From an uncultured Lachnospiraceae bacterium (GTDB lineage Bacteria > Bacillota > Clostridia > Lachnospirales > Lachnospiraceae): a DNA stretch of 25,844 nt. Each line of letters starts with the position of its first letter. Positions within the stretch are counted from its first letter, which is position 1. The stretch lies in the NCBI GenBank assembly GCA_910578715.1, contig CAJTRL010000057.1, forward strand, positions 1 through 25,844, read 5' to 3'. The notes beneath the pieces are model-generated. The model searched no databases and had not been told where the DNA came from. It saw only the letters and a list, made by a program, of their open reading frames with translations. Shown here in pieces: positions 9,168 through 15,709 of the stretch. The position numbers and the translations under genes are program-made.

Positions 9168-9840
9168 ATGCACCCTGTCCACCTGTCGTACTGAACGTTA
9201 CAACATTCGGGTTTGTGCTTGTGTTCGGCAGAACCGTTACAGCTCCGCCGGGACGTACGCAGATAACCGCATAGGTCTTGCCAGCCTGTACAAAGGACTT
9301 CGGAATACCAAAGCTCATTGTAATCGGTGCTCCGTCAGCCGGAAGCAGACCAAACTTACCGCCTTTGGTAAAGCCAAGCTCTACATTAATGTAAGGGCCT
9401 ACTGCAGCGCCAAGCGCTTCTGCTGCGGAATTGATAGCTGCCGCTGCCAGAGGGCTCTTCTTAACGTCCATGTTGTAAACGCGCGCACAAGGCGTCTCGC
9501 CAGCGCCTAAATTGTAGCTGCTTGCAATCGTAGCAACGCTCGTCGTAACTGCAGCGCCGTTAATGCTTGTCGCAAGATATACGCCCTTTACAGTAGTTTT
9601 TACGCCCGCAACGGAGCTGGTTTCCGGAATCTGTGCAATGCTGCTTACAGCAGAACCGCCTTCGTCACTGTCGCCAACGGAACTATTGACGATTTCGACA
9701 ACTTCTTCTTCGACACTGGGAGTATTCGGCGTATCACTGCCGCCCGGTGTCTCGCTGGCAAAAACGCCCATACACGGTGCCGCTACAAGAGCCGCCGTCA
9801 AAGCGCCTGCCATGAGTTTCTGAATGAATTTTGTTTTCAT
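9148..9840 (-). CDS. Secreted Ser/Thr/Ala-rich protein of unknown function
   Basis: The 230-residue product has a clear signal peptide (KFIQKLMAGALTAALVAA, then likely cleavage after VFA-SE near residue 28). Next comes a low-complexity stretch rich in Ser, Thr, Glu and Pro (about residues 29-78). The rest is a compact domain with many Ala, Gly, Val and Thr and the phrases YINVELGF, MSFGIPKSFVQAGKTYAVICVRPGG and a closing GAYAIIKY. There is no lipobox, sortase signal or membrane anchor, so it should be released or held non-covalently. The ribosome site AAAGGAGG is very strong, six to seven bases upstream, which suggests high expression. It leads an operon with two glycosyltransferase-type genes; I infer it could be a glycosylation substrate, but the sequence does not prove that. 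Confidence 0.8.
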   Translation of the reverse strand: MKTKFIQKLMAGALTAALVAAPCMGVFASETPGGSDTPNTPSVEEEVVEIVNSSVGDSDEGGSAVSSIAQIPETSSVAGVKTTVKGVYLATSINGAAVTTSVATIASSYNLGAGETPCARVYNMDVKKSPLAAAAINSAAEALGAAVGPYINVELGFTKGGKFGLLPADGAPITMSFGIPKSFVQAGKTYAVICVRPGGAVTVLPNTSTNPNVVTFSTTGGQGAYAIIKY

Positions 9841-9968
9841 TCTCCTTCCTCCTTTAAAAAAATTTATTTGTGTCGCAGAGCATTACTGCATCCGCGTAAC
9901 CACCTGTTGTACTCATTTTCCCATTGTTATTGATTGTTGTGCGTGCTATTTTAGAAATCCAACTAAAT

Positions 9969-9997
9969 ATAGTATGCTATTTTCAATATACTTACAA
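9969..9997 (-). promoter_or_regulatory. Candidate second promoter (P2) for the secreted-protein operon
   Basis: On minus, TTGTAA (9992-9997) and TACTAT (9969-9974) are 17 bases apart, four of six matches each. The spacer ends in AATAGCA, as in the promoter candidate 34 bases upstream. It would give a leader of about 120 bases. Confidence 0.35.
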
Positions 9998-10002
9998 TAT
10001 CC

Positions 10003-10031
10003 ATAATATGCTATTATAAATATATTTTCAA
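10003..10031 (-). promoter_or_regulatory. Candidate main promoter (P1) for the secreted-protein operon
   Basis: On minus, TTGAAA (10026-10031) and TATTAT (10003-10008) are spaced by 17 bases, five of six matches each. The upstream edge lies nine bases from the palindrome at 10041-10062, so a bound regulator could act on it. Confidence 0.5.
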
Positions 10032-10040
10032 GTATTTTTT

Positions 10041-10062
10041 GTAATACAATTCATTGTATTAC
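10041..10062. promoter_or_regulatory. Perfect palindrome, probable operator of the XRE regulator
   Basis: Arms GTAATACAA (10041-10049) and TTGTATTAC (10054-10062) are exact inverse complements around TTCA. A 9+4+9 AT-rich dyad in the divergent region next to an XRE gene is the usual form of an autoregulatory site. It lies between the minus -35 (10026-10031) and the plus -35 (10064-10069), so a single dimer could control both directions. Binding is inferred. Confidence 0.6.
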
Positions 10063-10063
10063 T

Positions 10064-10092
10064 TTGTCGTTTACGTTTTGGTCATTTATATA
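10064..10092 (+). promoter_or_regulatory. Candidate promoter of the XRE regulator gene
   Basis: TTGTCG (10064-10069) and TATATA (10087-10092) are 17 bases apart, four of six matches each. It starts one base after the palindrome. Transcription would begin near 10099, ahead of a short reading frame at 10121. Confidence 0.35.
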
Positions 10093-10120
10093 GAAGGATT
10101 TCATAAAGGAAGGTTTTCGA

Positions 10121-10213
10121 ATGAGGCTCTGGAGATTGGGCATTCTAATGAAGATACAAATAAAGGAGAGTGTGACAACGAAATGTCAGGAAAACCATTG
10201 GAAAAATATTTAA
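10121..10213 (+). CDS. Possible 30-codon upstream reading frame overlapping the XRE start
   Basis: ATG at 10121 has an excellent site, AAAGGAAGG, seven bases upstream, better than that of the XRE gene. The frame encodes 30 residues starting MRLWRLGILMKIQ and stops at 10211-10213, 31 bases inside the XRE gene in another frame. It could serve translational coupling or be a leader peptide. No homology is recognised, and a chance frame is possible. Confidence 0.3.
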   Translation: MRLWRLGILMKIQIKESVTTKCQENHWKNI

Positions 10214-10668
10214 AAGAGCTTCGCAAATCCTACAACTATTCACAGGAATATGTTGCATCACAATTAAATATCACAAGGCAGACTTACTCACACTACGAAA
10301 CGGGACGTATTTCTCCGCCTGTAAATTCTCTCTACAATTTATCCAGATTATACAACGTTCCTTTAAACAGTTTTTTGGAACTTTCCATCAATCATCATCA
10401 AGAATCGGAGCAATCATCGGAAAAATCTATGGGAAACAAATCAGAAGGCGATGACTTAAATGAATTTCTGAAACATATAAGCATTCCCGAAAACAGTAAA
10501 AAATTCAAATTTCTGAAACGCCAGGAGAAACTCGTTCTCTACTACTACCAGCTGTTAGATGACCGGGACCAGGAAGATATCCTCGATTTTATGAAAATCA
10601 AATGCCATAATCGAAAGCTGGATGCACAAAGGAATCCGGTTATGGCAGATACATCGGGGAATGAATAG
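10183..10668 (+). CDS. XRE-family transcriptional regulator
   Basis: A 161-residue DNA-binding protein. The HTH_3 domain covers about residues 5-62: LEKYLKELRKSYNYSQEYVA, then QLNITRQTYSHYETGRISPP as turn and recognition helix, then LYNLSRLYNVPLNSFLEL. The C-terminal half is polar and ends with KLVLYYYQLLDDRDQEDILDF, a helical region likely used for dimerisation. I choose the ATG at 10183; its AAAGGAG site is unusually far away (14 bases) and lies inside an upstream reading frame, so translation may be coupled. The in-frame TTG at 10054 sits within the palindrome and is not credible. The gene diverges from the secreted-protein operon and probably regulates it and itself. Confidence 0.9.
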   Translation: MSGKPLEKYLKELRKSYNYSQEYVASQLNITRQTYSHYETGRISPPVNSLYNLSRLYNVPLNSFLELSINHHQESEQSSEKSMGNKSEGDDLNEFLKHISIPENSKKFKFLKRQEKLVLYYYQLLDDRDQEDILDFMKIKCHNRKLDAQRNPVMADTSGNE

Positions 10669-10698
10669 TGGATTAATGAAATATATTTTTTAAAATAA

Positions 10699-10738
10699 AA
10701 ACCTTCCGGGAACAAATGAACCTATTCCCGGAAGGTTT
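10699..10738. terminator. Bidirectional rho-independent terminator
   Basis: Perfect 14-base arms AAACCTTCCGGGAA (10699-10712) and TTCCCGGAAGGTTT (10725-10738) around a 12-base loop. On plus a T-rich run follows (10736-10750); on minus the flank is TTTTTATTTT. It lies between the convergent XRE and secDF genes and can end both transcripts. Confidence 0.93.
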
Positions 10739-10759
10739 CTTTTTCTTTTTTATTCTTTT

Positions 10760-13024
10760 TTACTCCGCCTTTTTCCCCATCTTCTTACGGAACAGATGCC
10801 ATAAGGAACCCGCAAGGCAGATGGAAGAATAAGTACCGCAGATAATGCCGGCCATCAGCGGAAGCGCAAATTCCCGAATGGACGAAACGCCGAATACTTC
10901 CAGCGATGCCACCATAAAGAACGTTGTCAGGGAAGTGAAAACGCTTCTGGACAGAGTCTGTGAAATACTTCTGTTTACCACTTCTTCCAGATTGTCCTTT
11001 CTTCCCATTTCTCTCATATTCTCACGAATACGGTCAAAGATAACGATGGTCGCATTGATGGAATAACCCACAATCGTCAGCATACATGCGATAAAGGTAT
11101 TGCCGACAGGCACTCTGACAGCCGCATAAAACGCGAGCACAACCAGAATATCATGCAAAAGGGCAATGACCGCGCTGGCGCCAAAGCGGATATCTTTAAA
11201 CCGGAACCAGATATAAACCAGCATACAGACTGCCGCCGCAACGATAGCGATAATCGCGTCGGATTTCATTTCCGAGCTGACCGTCGCGCTGATTGTTTCC
11301 GCCGTGATGGAGCTTTCTTCCACACCAAAGTTTGTGACCATAACATTGGTAAATGCTTCCCGCTCTTCCACGTTCAGCGTTCTTGTCTTAATAATAATCT
11401 GGTTGGAACCGGCTACTTTCGTGGTCTGTACGTTGCCGTCCCCTGTAATGTTCTCAATTAACGGGACGATATCGGAATCGATTTTTTCAATCGGCATATC
11501 TTCATTCAAAGTAAGTGTTGTGGATGTACCGCCGACAAATTCCAGACTGTAATTTAACGCCGCCTTTCCGGATGCCTGGTTTATGCCCATCACGACAAAT
11601 CCAGCGATAATGACAACTGCTGAAAGCGCAAAGAATACTTTTTGTTTTGACAAAACCGGCAGTGTCTTTTTCTCTTTTGCCACACCGTACGCTTTCGGAC
11701 TCTGAACGCCGAGTGCATGGAGCGCATTTAAAATAAATTTCGTAACGAGCAGCGCCGTGAACATGGAAAGAATAATACCGAGCGCCAGCGTCTGCGCAAA
11801 TCCTTTGATTGTACCGGTGCCTTTCAGCGCAAGCACCGCCGCCGCAATCAGCGTCGTAATATTACCGTCGAGAATCGCGGACAACGCTTTGGAAAAACCG
11901 ATTTTAATCGAAGACTGTACTGTTTTACCCGTGGCCAGCTCTTCTCTGATACGGGCAAAAATAATTACGTTTGCATCGACCGCCATACCGATTGAAAGAA
12001 TAATACCGGCAATACCGGGCAGCGTCAGCGTCACTTCAAAAGCATCCAACAGAATAATCATCAGCGCGGTATACAAAGCGAGCGATAAGCTGGCCGCGAT
12101 ACCGGGCACATAATAGACTGCAATCATAAAGATAACGACCAGGGCGAAACCAACGACCGCCGCCAGCAGACTGGTGCGAATCGCATCGGAGCCGAGCTGT
12201 GCGCCAACCACGCTGGAGCGCAGTTCCTGAAGCTCCAGCTTCAGTCCGCCGATACGAATCGTGGAAGCGAGTTTATCCGCCTCTTCAAAATTGCGCTGTC
12301 CGGTAATGACCGCACTGCCGTCGGAGATAACCGCCTGTACATTAGGCACGCTCACAAATTCCCCGTCATAATAAATGGCGATGGATTCTCCCGCGTTATA
12401 AGCCTTTTCTGTTGCTTTCGCAAAAGCCTCTGTTCCCGCGTCCGTCAGCGTCAGCTGTACCACATACTGGGTGTTGTTCATCAGGCTGTCCTGCTGGGAA
12501 CCGGCCTGCGCGCCCGCCACATCGGTACCCGTCAGCACAATGGAGCCGTCCGCCTGTAATTCTTCCAGCGTTTTGGTCAGCTCATAAACTTCAATAATAT
12601 TACCGTCCGCATCGATGCCGAAATTAGAAGTATAGTTCTGATTGCCCGCACTGTCCGTCTGCGCAATAAAATACAGTGTTCCCGGCTGCCCCAGTTCTTC
12701 CAGAATGGCATTGGCATCGGAAACGCCCGGAATCTCGATGTTGATTCTGTCATCGCCTTCCTGATATACCTGGGCTTCCGTGCTGTAATTCTCGACACGC
12801 TGCTGTAACTTGTAAATCGTATCGCTCATATCTTCCTTATCCGGCACTTCTTCCCCCACTACCTGATAAGTGATACTGACGCCTCCGGCCAGGTCAAGAC
12901 CCAGCTTGATGCTGGAAGCGGAGCCCGATTTGTCCGCGCCGATGCCGAATGCCGCCGTATATCCCAGACCGGCCAGCAAAAGCACAAAGACAATCAGGCC
13001 TATAATGGCTCTGTTCTTTTTCAT
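10760..13024 (-). CDS. secDF: Fused protein translocase subunit SecDF
   Basis: SecD and SecF are joined in one chain of about 754 residues. The SecD part has an N-terminal helix, the motif LGLDLAGGVSITYQV, a large external domain (IEIPGVSDANAILEELGQPG), and the membrane block starting GAQLGSDAIRTSL with DANVIIFARIREEL. The SecF part starts near residue 460 with YSLEFVGGTSTTLTL and carries SINATIVIFDRIREN and FTSLTTFF. SecDF uses the proton gradient to finish export of proteins through SecYEG. The ATG at 13024 is nine bases after AGAAAGG; the ATG at 13033 abuts that site and is less likely. It lies 50 bases after the SCIFF maturase gene, an arrangement common in Clostridia. The bidirectional terminator follows directly. 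Confidence 0.97.
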   Translation of the reverse strand: MKKNRAIIGLIVFVLLLAGLGYTAAFGIGADKSGSASSIKLGLDLAGGVSITYQVVGEEVPDKEDMSDTIYKLQQRVENYSTEAQVYQEGDDRINIEIPGVSDANAILEELGQPGTLYFIAQTDSAGNQNYTSNFGIDADGNIIEVYELTKTLEELQADGSIVLTGTDVAGAQAGSQQDSLMNNTQYVVQLTLTDAGTEAFAKATEKAYNAGESIAIYYDGEFVSVPNVQAVISDGSAVITGQRNFEEADKLASTIRIGGLKLELQELRSSVVGAQLGSDAIRTSLLAAVVGFALVVIFMIAVYYVPGIAASLSLALYTALMIILLDAFEVTLTLPGIAGIILSIGMAVDANVIIFARIREELATGKTVQSSIKIGFSKALSAILDGNITTLIAAAVLALKGTGTIKGFAQTLALGIILSMFTALLVTKFILNALHALGVQSPKAYGVAKEKKTLPVLSKQKVFFALSAVVIIAGFVVMGINQASGKAALNYSLEFVGGTSTTLTLNEDMPIEKIDSDIVPLIENITGDGNVQTTKVAGSNQIIIKTRTLNVEEREAFTNVMVTNFGVEESSITAETISATVSSEMKSDAIIAIVAAAVCMLVYIWFRFKDIRFGASAVIALLHDILVVLAFYAAVRVPVGNTFIACMLTIVGYSINATIVIFDRIRENMREMGRKDNLEEVVNRSISQTLSRSVFTSLTTFFMVASLEVFGVSSIREFALPLMAGIICGTYSSICLAGSLWHLFRKKMGKKAE

Positions 13025-13074
13025 TTTTTTCATCCTTTCTTATATTATAGCGCCCGCTTTCTATGAATGAGCAT

Positions 13075-14529
13075 TCATTCTTCATCGGCCAGCGCCGCTT
13101 TTATCATAATCGCACATTCGATGCGCTTTCTCTGTAACTGACACCCCAGGTCATATACATCGTTGATATCGCCGTGGCACTGGTAAGAATTGGCGGCACA
13201 GCCGCCGCTGCAGTAAAACTTTGCAAAACAATCTCTGCATTTTTCTTTCGTGTACACGTTACAGTTTCTGAACCTGTCCCGGATATCCGGCCTCGTAATT
13301 CCCTCTTCCACATTGCCCATCAGAAATTCTTCGTTTCCGACAAACTGATGGCATGGATAAAAATCACCCCAGGGCGTAACCGCCAGATATTCGTTTCCGG
13401 AACCGCAGCCTGACAGCCTTTTGGCTACACACGGCCCACCCTCTAAATCTATCATAAAATGGAAGAAATTGAAAGCCTTTCCTTCTTTTCTTCTTTTTAA
13501 ATATTCCAGCGCCAGCTTATCATATTCCACAAGCAGCGCGGGCACGTCCTCTTCCCGCAGCGCATAGTCTTCATCCGGCCCCGCAACGACGGGTTCCACG
13601 GAAATCTGTTCAAATCCCAGGTCCGCCAGATGCTTCACGTCTTCCGCAAAGTCCGGGTTATATCTCGTATAAGTGCCGCGCACATAATAATCTTTCTGCC
13701 CTCTGCTCTTCGCCGCCTTCTGAAACTTTGGCACGATTTCATCATAGCTTCCCTGTCCGCCCCGGTGAGGCCGCATCCGGTCATTTACTTCCTTCCGGCC
13801 GTCGATGCTCATCACGATATTTCCCATTTCCCGGTTTACAAATTCCATGATTTCATCGTTTAAGAGCACACCGTTCGTCGTAAGCGTAAAGCGGAAACGT
13901 TTATTATGCTCCTTTTCGACGCTTCTTCCATATTCCACAAGCTGCTTCACAACATCCCAGTTCATGAGCGGCTCTCCGCCGAAGAAATCCACCTCCAGAT
14001 TCACCCGGCTGCCGGAATTGGCAATCAGGAAGTCCAGCGCCTTCTTCCCGACTTCAAAGCTCATGAGCGCCCGCCTTCCGTGATATTCCCCTTCTTCGGC
14101 AAAACAGTACCGACAGGCCAGGTTACAGTCATGGGCGATGTGCAGACAGAGTGCTTTTACGACCGTTTCCCGCGCGCTGAAATCCGCGATATACTTCTCA
14201 TATATATCCTCTGTAAAAAGCATCCCGGCGTCTTTCAGTTCCAGGATTTCCTCCACGGCTTCCCGAAGCTGTTCTTCTGTAAACTGCTCTTCCCAGTTTC
14301 CACGCTCTTTCAGCTGCCGTACCAGCGCTTCCGCATCCGCTTCTGTTACGCCGCCTTTCTGTGCCATGCCTTCATCATGCACCTCTCCGGCTTTCCGCGC
14401 TATATCTTCCGCCAGAATCTTTTCCATCTCAGGCAGAATCGTATAAACAATATCATCTACGATGTGGACGCTTCCGCTGTTCACATCCAGTACGATATTG
14501 TAGCCATTATTCCGATATTGATGTATCAA
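13075..14529 (-). CDS. scfB: SCIFF peptide maturase, radical SAM/SPASM (thioether-forming)
   Basis: A 484-residue radical SAM enzyme that installs Cys-to-residue thioether links in the SCIFF precursor. The N-terminal RRE-like region starts IHQYRNNGYNIVLDVNSGSV, characteristic of this family (TIGR03974 as I recall). The cluster-binding motif is C135-x3-C139-x2-C142 in HDCNLACRYCF, followed by the SAM-binding DFFGGEPLMN (181-190). A C-terminal SPASM domain has many cysteines (CGSGNEYLAV, YPCHQF, CRDCFAKFYCSGGCAAN), holding two extra iron-sulfur clusters. The start is TTG at 14529, seven bases after AAAGGGAG; the nearby ATG at 14534 is out of frame and stops at once. The precursor gene ends 158 bases upstream. 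Length and motifs are complete, so it should be active. Confidence 0.97.
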   Translation of the reverse strand: MIHQYRNNGYNIVLDVNSGSVHIVDDIVYTILPEMEKILAEDIARKAGEVHDEGMAQKGGVTEADAEALVRQLKERGNWEEQFTEEQLREAVEEILELKDAGMLFTEDIYEKYIADFSARETVVKALCLHIAHDCNLACRYCFAEEGEYHGRRALMSFEVGKKALDFLIANSGSRVNLEVDFFGGEPLMNWDVVKQLVEYGRSVEKEHNKRFRFTLTTNGVLLNDEIMEFVNREMGNIVMSIDGRKEVNDRMRPHRGGQGSYDEIVPKFQKAAKSRGQKDYYVRGTYTRYNPDFAEDVKHLADLGFEQISVEPVVAGPDEDYALREEDVPALLVEYDKLALEYLKRRKEGKAFNFFHFMIDLEGGPCVAKRLSGCGSGNEYLAVTPWGDFYPCHQFVGNEEFLMGNVEEGITRPDIRDRFRNCNVYTKEKCRDCFAKFYCSGGCAANSYQCHGDINDVYDLGCQLQRKRIECAIMIKAALADEE

Positions 14530-14621
14530 AACATTCTCCCTTTCTACTTAACATATCATCAGGTAATTGCGAAACTATGTTTTTTCAAAAACTCCGGTTT
14601 CACAATTTCCCAACGTATAAT

Positions 14622-14645
14622 AAGCAGCGACGCGAATCGCTGCTT
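14622..14645 (-). promoter_or_regulatory. Stem-loop between SCIFF precursor and maturase genes
   Basis: Perfect 9-base arms AAGCAGCGA (14622-14630) and TCGCTGCTT (14637-14645) with a six-base loop. It follows scfA on minus by about 40 bases and has no proper T-run, so I read it as an RNA stabiliser, processing site or weak attenuator that would keep peptide message above enzyme message. Confidence 0.5.
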
Positions 14646-14687
14646 ACAGAACATTATTCATTCTCGTTTGGTTATTTCGCAAAATCC

Positions 14688-14831
14688 CTATTTTGTGTGT
14701 TCACAGCTCTGATTGCCCACGGTGCAGGATGTTTTGCATGCGGACTGGCAGGATGTCTGACACTCGCCGCAGCCGCCCTTTTTCATGGATTTCTTCAAAT
14801 CTCTCGTGTTCAGCGTTTTAATATGTTTCAT
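14688..14831 (-). CDS. scfA: SCIFF ranthipeptide precursor, six cysteines in 47 residues
   Basis: A 47-residue peptide that begins MKHIKTLNTRDLKKSMKKGG and then holds cysteines at 21, 24, 28, 32, 36 and 43, ending in EHTK. This is the SCIFF (six Cys in forty-five) signature: a basic leader recognised by the maturase and a Cys-rich core with small residues between. In the family the radical SAM partner links cysteines to the gamma or other non-alpha carbons of nearby residues, giving a ranthipeptide; a signalling role has been proposed in solventogenic clostridia. GGAGG lies eleven bases before the ATG. The maturase gene follows and a promoter candidate lies 44 bases upstream. It is too short for usual gene length cut-offs and easily missed. 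Confidence 0.97.
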   Translation of the reverse strand: MKHIKTLNTRDLKKSMKKGGCGECQTSCQSACKTSCTVGNQSCEHTK

Positions 14832-14874
14832 CTTATTTTAATCCTCCATTCTTATCCGGTTCGTAACTTGGAAT

Positions 14875-14903
14875 AGTATACCATATATTTCCCGGCATGA
14901 AAA
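14875..14903 (-). promoter_or_regulatory. Candidate promoter of scfA
   Basis: On minus, TTTTCA (14898-14903) and TATACT (14875-14880) are 17 bases apart; the -10 has five of six matches. It would give a leader of roughly 37 bases with the GGAGG site. It lies just downstream of the large inverted repeat, so scfA may be transcribed apart from the membrane protein gene. Confidence 0.5.
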
Positions 14904-14939
14904 GTCCTTTTTTCAAAGGGGCCCTTTTTTCGTACAGTT

Positions 14940-15123
14940 CAGTCTGCGCCCGGACCGTCCCGGACAGAGCATTGTTCTCTGTCGGAGGCCCTGTAAAAAT
15001 GTCGGTACTTAGCGAAAAGGCAGCCTGCTGCATTTGAGCTTAGTACCGCTACATTTTTAGCGGAGCGCAAGCGCGCCTCCAAAGAGAACAATGCTCTGTC
15101 CGGGACAGTCCGGGCGGAGGCTG
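14940..15123. repeat. Long imperfect inverted repeat (about 184 bases)
   Basis: The outer arms, 14940-14980 and 15083-15123, match as inverse complements at 38 of 41 positions; the core of the right arm reads GAACAATGCTCTGTCCGGGA. Inner paired blocks follow in order: GGAGGC/GCCTCC, TAAAAATGT/ACATTTTTA, and GGTACTTAGC/GCTTAGTACC with one mismatch, plus a small apical GCAG/CTGC. The right side has an extra short segment near 15060-15074. The ten bases CTTTTTTCAA occur on both sides (14907-14916 and 15129-15138). It could be a MITE-like palindromic element or a structured RNA; no coding frame is convincing. It begins 12 bases after the membrane protein stop. Confidence 0.85.
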
Positions 15124-15134
15124 CACCACTTTTT

Positions 15135-15509
15135 TCAACTTATCATCCCGCCCAGCATGCCGCTGCCGCCGCAGAGCATGAGCACCGTGACCAGATTGCC
15201 CGCCGCATCCTCCATTCCTTTGTTCACGATAAGCGAAACGGCCGTCAGAATCAGAAAATAGAGGCACCCCATCGCAAGCCCCCATAGAAATTTCTTCTCT
15301 CCCATTCTTTTTCCGGCAATCAGTCCCGCAAGAAACGTAACAACGATGTAAATTACAATGATGCAGATAGATACTGTCTTTTCCGACAGACCGAAGCGAT
15401 ACAGCATGAGGGCCAGCAAAAGCAGAAGCCCCGCAGTCAGGATATAAGCGGCCAGCATACATTTCATGACAAAAACGAGCTTCCCGCTGTCAACCATTTT
15501 TTTCTCCAT
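15135..15509 (-). CDS. TIGR04086-type small membrane protein
   Basis: A 124-residue protein with four hydrophobic segments (about residues 10-33, 40-60, 70-90 and 100-122), a short basic loop GKRMGEKKF between the second and third, and a Gly-rich end. Its size, layout and position directly before the SCIFF precursor match the TIGR04086 membrane family, which occurs in Clostridia near yajC and SCIFF genes. The function is unknown; context suggests a link to export. I choose ATG at 15509, eight bases after GGGGAAGG, over the GTG at 15518 which abuts that site. yajC is not found here. A long inverted repeat separates it from scfA. Confidence 0.8.
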   Translation of the reverse strand: MEKKMVDSGKLVFVMKCMLAAYILTAGLLLLLALMLYRFGLSEKTVSICIIVIYIVVTFLAGLIAGKRMGEKKFLWGLAMGCLYFLILTAVSLIVNKGMEDAAGNLVTVLMLCGGSGMLGGMIS

Positions 15510-15613
15510 ATCAGACACCTTCCCCTTCCTTTTCCAGTTCCTTTAAGCGACTTTCAGAATTTTTTATTTTTCTTAAAAAGATATTAAATATATATTCAGA
15601 ATACAGGAAAAAC

Positions 15614-15642
15614 TTGACACAATATTCTCAATCATGTATCAT
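15614..15642 (+). promoter_or_regulatory. Strong candidate promoter of the CorC/HlyC-type gene
   Basis: TTGACA (15614-15619, consensus) and TATCAT (15637-15642, five of six) are spaced by exactly 17 bases. It lies about 70 bases before the coding start on plus. Confidence 0.75.
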
Positions 15643-15709
15643 TTTTATACCCTGTATCCGTTTGGGGCGGATGCAGAATTTATATCATTAAAGGAGTGTG
15701 AGTTTTTCA

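Noticed and set aside
10054..10182. N-terminal extension of the XRE protein from TTG 10054
   Set aside because: It starts inside the palindrome, lacks a ribosome site and precedes the normal HTH start.
12870..13085. TATAAT at 13044-13049 (minus) as a secDF promoter, and a 16-base palindrome ATGAATG/CATTCAT at 13063-13078
   Set aside because: The transcript would begin at the ribosome site itself, and there is no -35. The short dyad overlaps the maturase stop and may be chance.
13906..14712. Long plus-strand open frames opposite scfB (up to 268 codons)
   Set aside because: They are antisense shadows of a well-conserved radical SAM gene, with no ribosome sites or recognisable domains.
15049..15462. 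Minus-strand frame through the inverted repeat and the TIGR04086-type gene
   Set aside because: It is in the wrong frame relative to a clear four-helix membrane protein and consists partly of palindrome sequence.
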